From Saccoglossus kowalevskii (lineage: Eukaryota > Hemichordata > Enteropneusta > Harrimaniidae), in contig NW_003157231.1 of NCBI RefSeq assembly GCF_000003605.2, positions 251,384 through 265,180 of the forward strand: a DNA stretch of 13,797 bases. Reading direction: 5' to 3'. This document shows positions 9,255-13,797 of the stretch, piece by piece. Made by a program: the position numbers and the translations under genes. The notes under the pieces were generated by a model. That model made no database searches and had not been told where the DNA came from. It was given only the letters and a program-made list of their open reading frames with translations. Position 1 is the stretch's first letter, and each line of letters starts with the position of its first letter.

Positions 9255-9383
9255 ATTGAAGAGTGTTAGAAAAAAATGCGAATTTCATGTATTACTAAAT
9301 AAACAATGTATTTTACCCGCGTTGTATACGTCGCTAAGAGTCCATATCGAACAGGACGCGGCGCGACGACCACCGCCCTTTAA
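9255..9383 (-). mobile_element. MITE-like inverted-repeat element, copy B
   Basis: On the minus strand this copy starts TTAAAGGGCGGTGGTCGTCG (from 9383) and continues CGTCCTGTTCGATATGG, AGCGACGTATACAACGC, GTAAAATACATTG and CATGAAATTC, the same order as copies A and C. It contains the 16 bp block missing from copy A. The far end near 9255 is decayed: TTCTAACACTCTTCAAT aligns loosely with the right arm of copy A, so that boundary is approximate. The GC-rich arm contrasts with AT-rich flanks. No coding capacity. Confidence 0.6.
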
Positions 9384-9595
9384 ATACGCCAGAATGACCA
9401 GAATAGAATGTTAGTTATACAAACGTTTAAATAAAATAGTTTTGACATTTGTTTTGTTTGACCAACGTATTATTTGTCTTGCTGAGTATTCGATGTTATT
9501 TCTAATTCATGTGCAACATTATTTACGAATACATGTACCGTACATCCGTTACGGTAATTAGAATTACGCAGTAAGCAAAATAAAATCATTCAGTT
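9384..9595. other. Unique DNA, nothing supported
   Basis: A short AT-rich stretch lies between the inverted-repeat element and the LINE fragment. It contains only a weak 7 bp inverted repeat (TACCGTA/TACGGTA near 9536-9557). Confidence 0.5.
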
Positions 9596-9609
9596 TATTA
9601 TCCGATAAC

Positions 9610-10112
9610 TTTTTGTCTTCATCTTCTTTCTGTAACTAATGTGGTTATATCGCCGCCAGTGCGACCACATTTCTCCACTCTCGTTGATCTGCAGCAAGAG
9701 AAGGGATGTCTTCAGTGACTCCGGCCGATCACATGCCTCATTCAATCTCGTCGGGTGCCACCTTTTCTTCCCCTGACCGCCCAATTCCTCCGGGTTCCAA
9801 TCCACAAGCGCTCTAGCTAGCGTGTCGGGTCCCATACGACAGACGTGGCCGAACAATCGTAGTCGTCTTTTCCGTAACTGATAAGACACCGGCGGCTGCT
9901 GAGTTCTCTTACTGAATTGTGTACTCATTAGACCAATGTACTCGACGATTCTTTTGGTTCACTGCTGTCAAATGCATCCATCTAATACCAATATATATTC
10001 AATCGAATAGAAACCGTTATATCTATCACTGGTATCTCTGGACATTCAAAACCAATATTTTTGATCTATTTGACAGATCATTAGACTCTATTATTGATAT
10101 AATAGACGATAA
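9610..10112 (-). mobile_element. 5'-truncated non-LTR retrotransposon (LINE) 3' end
   Basis: The interval is bracketed by a perfect 14 bp direct repeat, TATTATCCGATAAC, at 9596-9609 and 10113-10126, the size of a LINE target-site duplication. On the minus strand the right-hand part (9645-9981) encodes the decayed C-terminus of a LINE reverse-transcriptase polyprotein. The 35 bp after its stop form a short 3' UTR ending GAAGATGAAGACAAAAA exactly against the repeat. The remaining 5' part, about 9982-10112, shows no LINE-like translation in any frame. So either the repeat is coincidental, the insertion acquired extra sequence at its 5' junction, or that part is too decayed. 3' terminus and orientation are well supported; the 5' boundary is less so. 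The family cannot be fixed from this short piece. Confidence 0.75.
9645..9981 (-). pseudogene. LINE polyprotein C-terminal fragment, frameshifted
   Basis: The minus-strand frame across about 9720-9958 contains RRLRLFGHVCRM, the conserved basic and Phe-Gly-His-Val block that follows the reverse-transcriptase domain in many LINE proteins. It is followed by a Gly/Lys-rich GGQGKKRW segment. The familiar terminal motif (SLAADQREWR) is not in that frame. It appears one base out of register from about 9719-9728 onward and ends at a TAA at 9645-9647. Upstream, two other frames carry MDAFD (9967-9981) and RRVHWSN (about 9930-9950), which also match the usual order in such proteins (a DAFD block, then a V/I-H-W-S block). 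At least three reading-frame changes therefore separate pieces of one ancestral protein. The copy is dead; the visible 112-codon ORF overruns the true end into flanking DNA. Confidence 0.8.
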
Positions 10113-10126
10113 TATTATCCGATAAC

Positions 10127-11077
10127 GGTAAAAAGGTACATTATGCAACTTCCCCGCTATGAACCATGAAATTATATGTCCACGGCTAACGGTGTTAATT
10201 CTCAAAGTGGACAGTCGTACATGTTGTTGTACATGTTTTTTACCGTTAAATATCTTGACATTTACAAGGTCACATTGTATTCTACTGAATTTCTGTTGGT
10301 GCTCCGCAAGTTGTTCACGTCAGTATTTAAATGAAAAAAGCAATGTAAACATCGGTATTGACTTGTATGTGGTAACCTAAACTATTGTTCCGTAAACTGT
10401 TTGCGGCGTACAACACTCGCCTTGACGGGTCAGTTTATAAATCGAACGTCGACCGGTCGATTCACTTGACTTCGCATGTCGGTCGGTACTGAGTTCGGAT
10501 GTCGGTCAGCTCACGACACTCACAGTCAGCTTTAGTCACTCATAGCTCTTATTTCAGTGTAAATATAACTCTGTTTGTGGTATGAGTCGAACGTGATGCC
10601 TTTGCCGAGCATTTGAAACAACGCCAATGTTGGTGCAAGCATTCAAAAGTGTAACGTACCGACTAGATATTTAAATACACTCCACCTATGTTCTGTTCGT
10701 ACTTGAAGAGGCAGCGTGGATAGCCGGAGCATGATTTTGAGCATGTTTAAATAATTTTGTTTGATATTTCACCTACATAAAAAAATTTAGGGTATTCTTT
10801 TTCGTGAAAGTTACGGTTTTGACAATTAAAACTATAAAGTTATGCACACGTTCGATGAAAATAGTGGCAAAATCTGAGAGCCCTAAAGATGTTTTTAAGG
10901 GAACACAAACTTCTTTTGTTCAAAATTGTTGTGTTTTGTATTATTTGTACATCATATCGGCATACTGTGCTAAACAGACATTTGTTATACCATAAGAATA
11001 CACTTAATGCAAAATGGCATGATGTCAAAGCTCGGTATACGCAAGCTTCACTTAGACAGCTAAAAATGGACAACACC
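10127..11077. other. Unique DNA with a possible TATA promoter; no gene established
   Basis: CpG-rich sequence at about 10400-10530 stands out from AT-rich flanks. Downstream, G|GTATGAGT near 10579 resembles a plus-strand splice donor. From 10889 a plus-strand frame opens with ATG and an N-terminal stretch rich in Leu, Ile, Val and Phe after Lys/Arg/His residues, like a signal anchor. It runs into the SINE at 11091. None of this is recognised, and frames of this length are common by chance in this window. Confidence 0.3.
10436..10460 (+). promoter_or_regulatory. TATA-like motif beside a 12-bp palindrome
   Basis: TATAAAT (10436-10442) is followed by TCGACCGGTCGA (10449-10460), a perfect palindrome, and by ATTCACTTG, where a start site about 27 bp past the TATA element would fall. 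Further on, ATGTCGGTC is repeated at about 10475 and 10498. The CpG density of this block fits a promoter, but the motifs are short and no transcript is visible from sequence alone. Confidence 0.25.
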
Positions 11078-11090
11078 AAGATTCCTTTGC
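11078..11090 (+). repeat. SINE target-site duplication, left copy
   Basis: AAGATTCCTTTGC, 13 bp, is identical to 11531-11543 and directly abuts the 5' end of the SINE. Confidence 0.9.
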
Positions 11091-11530
11091 CGGTCACTGG
11101 TAGCATAGTGGTTGGCGCATCAGACTCATGATCGGTAGACCCGAGTTCAAATCCTATCTTAGGCAGAGCATCAAAGGGTCAACCCCTACCCTGGGTGAGT
11201 GTGCCACAGACTCAATGGGAAGGCCAATTCCACTGGCCGAGATTCATTCACTAACGAATGCGACTTTGTGGGAACCTTGGGTAAGGTCCGCAGGTGCTTG
11301 TGTTCAACCGGGCCTTGTTGACGCCAGGATAGCGCATTAAAATTGCCATTTGACAGAGAGATGGCCACACAGCCCTGACATGTAGTTCCAAACAGGAAAT
11401 GACTTATGTGGCAAAATGACACTATGTCAGCACTAGCACTTGCAATTACAAAACAAGTCAGGAGAGACAACAGTGACATTCAATGTTCGGAACTGTCGCC
11501 TGGCACAAAAACATTTTTAAAAAAAGAAAA
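11091..11530 (+). mobile_element. tRNA-derived SINE, apparently full length
   Basis: A 440 bp element has three parts. The tRNA-like head is about 11091-11165. The unique body is about 11166-11500. The tail (TTTTTAAAAAAAGAAAA) is A-rich. The head contains an A box TAGCATAGTGG (11101-11111, fits TRGYNNARNNG) and a B box GAGTTCAAATCC (11143-11154, close to GGTTCRANTCC). The region around CTCATGA would give a CAT anticodon, suggesting a Met-like tRNA ancestor, although the stems are imperfect. Perfect 13 bp target-site duplications flank it, so insertion is fairly recent and LINE-mediated target-primed reverse transcription is the expected mechanism. Frames inside it on both strands are incidental. 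I did not assign the body to a named SINE superfamily. Confidence 0.92.
11101..11154 (+). promoter_or_regulatory. Internal RNA polymerase III promoter of the SINE (A and B boxes)
   Basis: The A box at 11101-11111 matches the consensus fully. The B box at 11143-11154 keeps the GTTCAA core but has A in place of the first consensus G. Spacing is normal for a tRNA-type promoter, so the element could be transcribed by Pol III. Confidence 0.8.
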
Positions 11531-11543
11531 AAGATTCCTTTGC
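11531..11543 (+). repeat. SINE target-site duplication, right copy
   Basis: AAGATTCCTTTGC follows the A-rich tail and is identical to 11078-11090. Confidence 0.9.
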
Positions 11544-12591
11544 TAGATATTTGCATACTATTATCATAACTGTCACGTCACATGACATCATGTGCTTACT
11601 CGTTTAGTGTACAAGGGTACTTTTGGCTCAGTGTTATACATGAAAAATAATTAGCGAACAACGCACTAAGACGCACTCCAAAATGTTGACCTCACTATAT
11701 AAGAAATGTTTTGTTTTTTTTCTCCAAAATTCAATTCAACTTTGTCACCATCGCAAACAAATGCAATATTGTTCCGTCTCTTCTATTGCAGAACGTGCTA
11801 ACAGGAAACACATTTTTGGGACTTTTTTTAAATAACATTAAGTTGCAATTATACTAGTGTAGGTTGTCGTAGATACCAAATGACACTATTTGTCATAAAC
11901 TGATGACACTAAGGTTGATAAAAATAGTTTATGGAATTTAAAAAAAAAATATTTTGTGAATAAATTGGGGGGACTGTGCGGCTTACGCGGATTACGGAGA
12001 TGTAAGATGGGGAGAAAGATAACTTGGTCCATTCAATTAGAAAAGTTTCTTACGATTTTCTGAAGTTTCAGTTAGTAAAACAAAGACAGTGGAGTATGGA
12101 GCGATTCGGCATTTAAATGAAATCGAGACTTTTTCGACATCTTTCAAATGTGCATGGTCGCGATACTCTAGTTCACGGTGCCGGACGTCCTGTTTGCGAA
12201 AGGTTATTTGTGTAATTGTTAAAAAACAATGTTTTTCAATAGTCGGAATAAAAAAGCACAACAGCGAAATTGGGTGTCAGATAATCCCCCAGACAATCAT
12301 TGGTACATCACTACCGCATTTGTCTATATCTAAGCTTTCAGATGACGTAAAGGTTGTTATAGTAGCATGCTAAGTAACTTTTAGAGAATGTCTGAATCCC
12401 AGATCAATTATTATTAACTCGTTTTCCTTTTAAATTGTATGACCATTATCCTACACAATCAAATATCGCAAAAAACACCATTTTCGATGTGCGTTTGTCC
12501 TTTCTCGTATATTGGAGAAAAATGGATTGACATTGAACGTACTCGGTCACTTTCACAGTTTCTCACATTTATTATATATTTTTCTTTTCAG
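11544..12591. other. AT-rich DNA upstream of the candidate terminal exon; likely intron or intergenic
   Basis: Frames at 12037-12261 (minus) and 12089-12373 (plus) overlap each other on opposite strands. Each has a weak splice-like edge: TTTCAG at about 12070 on plus, and TTTCGCAAACAG at about 12190 on minus. Neither resembles a known domain closely enough to call. The rest is AT-rich with A and T tracts. The last 30 bp, ending TTTTTCTTTTCAG, look like a polypyrimidine tract and 3' splice site. Confidence 0.4.
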
Positions 12592-12953
12592 CAATGTATC
12601 CATGTTTTCATCTTTGCCAGCCAAGACCAGTTTATTCCACCAATGTCTATTATGTGGGCGAATACGTTAACATCGAGTTCGCGAAACCGTGGAGTCGTGC
12701 GACGCATCCTATACTGTCTGGTGGTTTACATTATCACTGGAGTAGCTATGCAATTAGGAGTTCCCCATTTGACATTTTAACCACAAGAAACTTTAGTTTA
12801 CCAAAAACATATAATCAATACCACCTTGTTGTTGACACGATCATATCAGAGATACAAATGTTTGACAAAATTCAACGACTTGAAATGAATTTGCCGCGAG
12901 CAGACTTCTGTAGAGTTTCCTGCAATAGCACACAGATATGCTGGCAATATTGA
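12592..12953 (+). CDS. Candidate 3'-terminal coding exon of an unrecognised protein
   Basis: A good 3' splice site (TATTTTTCTTTTCAG, AG at 12590-12591) is followed by an open frame of 119 codons ending in TGA at 12951-12953. If spliced, the first two exon bases (CA) complete a split codon and the ATG at 12594 is internal; otherwise that ATG could be a start. In-frame sequence is open back only to about 12537, consistent with an intron upstream. The protein is mixed in composition, with several Trp, Tyr and Cys residues, NFS and NST sequons, and a Cys-rich C-terminus (CRVSCNSTQICWQY). It has no membrane segment. This suggests an extracellular or luminal domain. I recognise no family. A second open frame (12439-12780) overlaps on the same strand, but it crosses the splice site and stops earlier. 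The upstream exons are not identified; chance or a retrocopy remain possible. Confidence 0.4.
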
Positions 12954-12962
12954 ATATCGTCG

Positions 12963-12990
12963 AATAAAATAAGACTGCAAAAAAAAAAAA
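12963..12990 (+). terminator. Poly(A) signal AATAAA followed by an A12 tract
   Basis: AATAAA (12963-12968) lies ten bases after the TGA of the candidate exon, and A12 (12979-12990) begins ten bases after the signal. The spacing fits a cleavage site, giving a very short 3' UTR. A genomic A tract at that point can also be the tail of a retrotransposed mRNA; no flanking direct repeat was found to support that. Confidence 0.4.
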
Positions 12991-13538
12991 CTCATTTAAT
13001 CTTTGTATGAATTCATTCATTCGTGTGTGCCTTGCACATGTGACATCGAGGGGGTCTTTAAATGTCATGGCCGGCGTACTATCATCTACATTCGTTTATT
13101 ACGAACTTGGCGTAATATTATAATAATCGATTCGTATCGTATTGTTGTTTATTTACATCACAAAACAACAACACCGGAGAAATCCAAATTGAGAAGAGTG
13201 TTGTCGCCGCGAAAGTGGGCGTGACAGAAAACACGGTAGACAGTGAACCAAAATGACCCATGAACTTCAAGTTGTGGCACCAAAACAACAATGTTGCCGC
13301 TGGAAAAATGAATTTGCAATGGACCGCCACAATTTCCAGCCATGTCATTATCATATAATCACGTGTTTCCTCATTTCGTACGACTAGTAATTTGGTGTCA
13401 GTATTACAATTTGTAAAAAGATCGAAGCTCGGGGAGCCTTAGTTCAGTTTAGAAAAGGTACATCCATCCAAAACCAGCCACGGATAGCGTACACAACAAT
13501 GGTTTATATCACCATCGGCGTTCATATTGATCAAGCCG
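12991..13538. other. Unique DNA, no gene supported
   Basis: A minus-strand frame of 61 codons beginning at ATG 13343 (M-A-G-N-C-G-G) is in a CpG-containing stretch and could be a short first exon, but no donor or domain supports it. A small inverted repeat CTGGAAA/TTTCCAG lies at about 13300-13340. Confidence 0.4.
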
Positions 13539-13630
13539 TTAACGTGTGGCGGTCGTAGCGCTGTGTCCTGTTCAATATGGGACTCACAGCGACGTACGCA
13601 ACGCTTGTAAAATACTTAGTATGTCAAAGG
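13539..13630 (+). mobile_element. MITE-like inverted-repeat element, copy C (left part)
   Basis: From TTAA at 13539 the sequence runs GTGTGGCGGTCGTAGCG, TGTCCTGTTCAATATGG, AGCGACGTACGCAACGC and GTAAAATAC. This aligns with the minus-strand reading of copy B over about 80 bp with few gaps. After about 13625 similarity fades, and no right inverted arm is recognised before the window ends. It is truncated or strongly diverged at its right end. Confidence 0.55.
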
Positions 13631-13797
13631 TAGAAGCCTAGTCTTATTTTTTGACAAAATTGGTCATAAATCGCATGACAATGTTCATTAGTTTATTATG
13701 TACAATTTATAAAGCTAATGTCTCATGGTACAATGAAAAAGCATTACTTTGTGTGTTGAGAAAGGTGTCCTACTATTTCTTGGAAATTGCTGGTTTT
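13631..13797. other. AT-rich DNA to the window edge
   Basis: No gene or repeat is recognised. It could hold the decayed right part of element copy C. Confidence 0.4.

Noticed and set aside
11091-11165. Functional tRNA-Met gene
   Set aside because: The A and B boxes are present, but the acceptor, anticodon and T stems are imperfect. The sequence continues into a SINE body ending in an A-rich tail with target-site duplications.
11128-11479. ORFs of 70 and 97 codons on opposite strands
   Set aside because: Both lie inside the SINE, which is non-coding.
12037-12373. Overlapping ORFs on both strands, one with a beta-strand-like VSISFKCRIAPY segment
   Set aside because: I considered a macroglobulin-like domain fragment on the minus strand, but the resemblance is a few residues only and neither strand has good splice sites at both edges.
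12439-12780. Plus-strand ORF of 113 codons overlapping the candidate terminal exon
   Set aside because: It crosses the polypyrimidine tract and 3' splice site and stops well before the poly(A) signal. The alternative frame fits the exon signals better, though I cannot exclude it fully.
13158-13343. Minus-strand ORF of 61 codons starting M-A-G-N-C-G-G as a first exon
   Set aside because: No convincing splice donor, promoter motif or similarity; length is within chance expectation here.

Overview
This window looks like non-coding DNA from an animal nuclear genome. It is AT-rich, no long ORF dominates, and there are no prokaryotic gene or operon signatures. It does contain splice-site and poly(A)-signal motifs, a tRNA-derived SINE, the 3' end of a non-LTR retrotransposon, a small inverted-repeat element family and two minisatellites. 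CpG is not conspicuously depleted, which fits an invertebrate better than a vertebrate. A marine invertebrate such as a mollusc is plausible, but that is inference from style only; no marker gene fixes the taxon.

Layout. 1-1240: a minisatellite with an alternating 32+31 bp dimer (63 bp period), running off the left edge. 1241-2471: AT-rich unique DNA. 2472-2583: a 112 bp element with inverted-repeat ends, the first of three diverged copies (others at 9255-9383, minus strand, and 13539-13630, plus strand). 2584-3859: AT-rich DNA with no supported gene. 3865-4726: a CCAAT-box array, made of about 15 tandem 41 bp units, each but the first carrying TGATTGGTTC, inside degenerate flanks that keep the same core. 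4727-9254: mostly unique DNA with weak hints of minus-strand exons (splice donors at 5504, 5847 and 6626; one candidate internal exon 6626-6770), a G-quadruplex motif, a perfect CRE palindrome, a perfect 11 bp hairpin and a short inverted repeat.

9596-10126: a minus-strand LINE 3' fragment between 14 bp direct repeats. Its reading frame is broken by frameshifts. About 10430-10470: a TATA-like motif beside a 12 bp palindrome. 11078-11543: an apparently complete tRNA-derived SINE with A and B boxes, an A-rich tail and perfect 13 bp target-site duplications. It splits an ORF that would otherwise continue through the empty site. 12592-12990: the best host-gene candidate, a possible terminal coding exon with a 3' splice site, about 119 codons, a stop, AATAAA and an A12 tract.

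Nothing here can be assembled into a pathway. The most substantial observations are the CCAAT-core array, the three-copy inverted-repeat family, the young SINE and the unidentified terminal exon. I did not find a convincing new multi-gene system.
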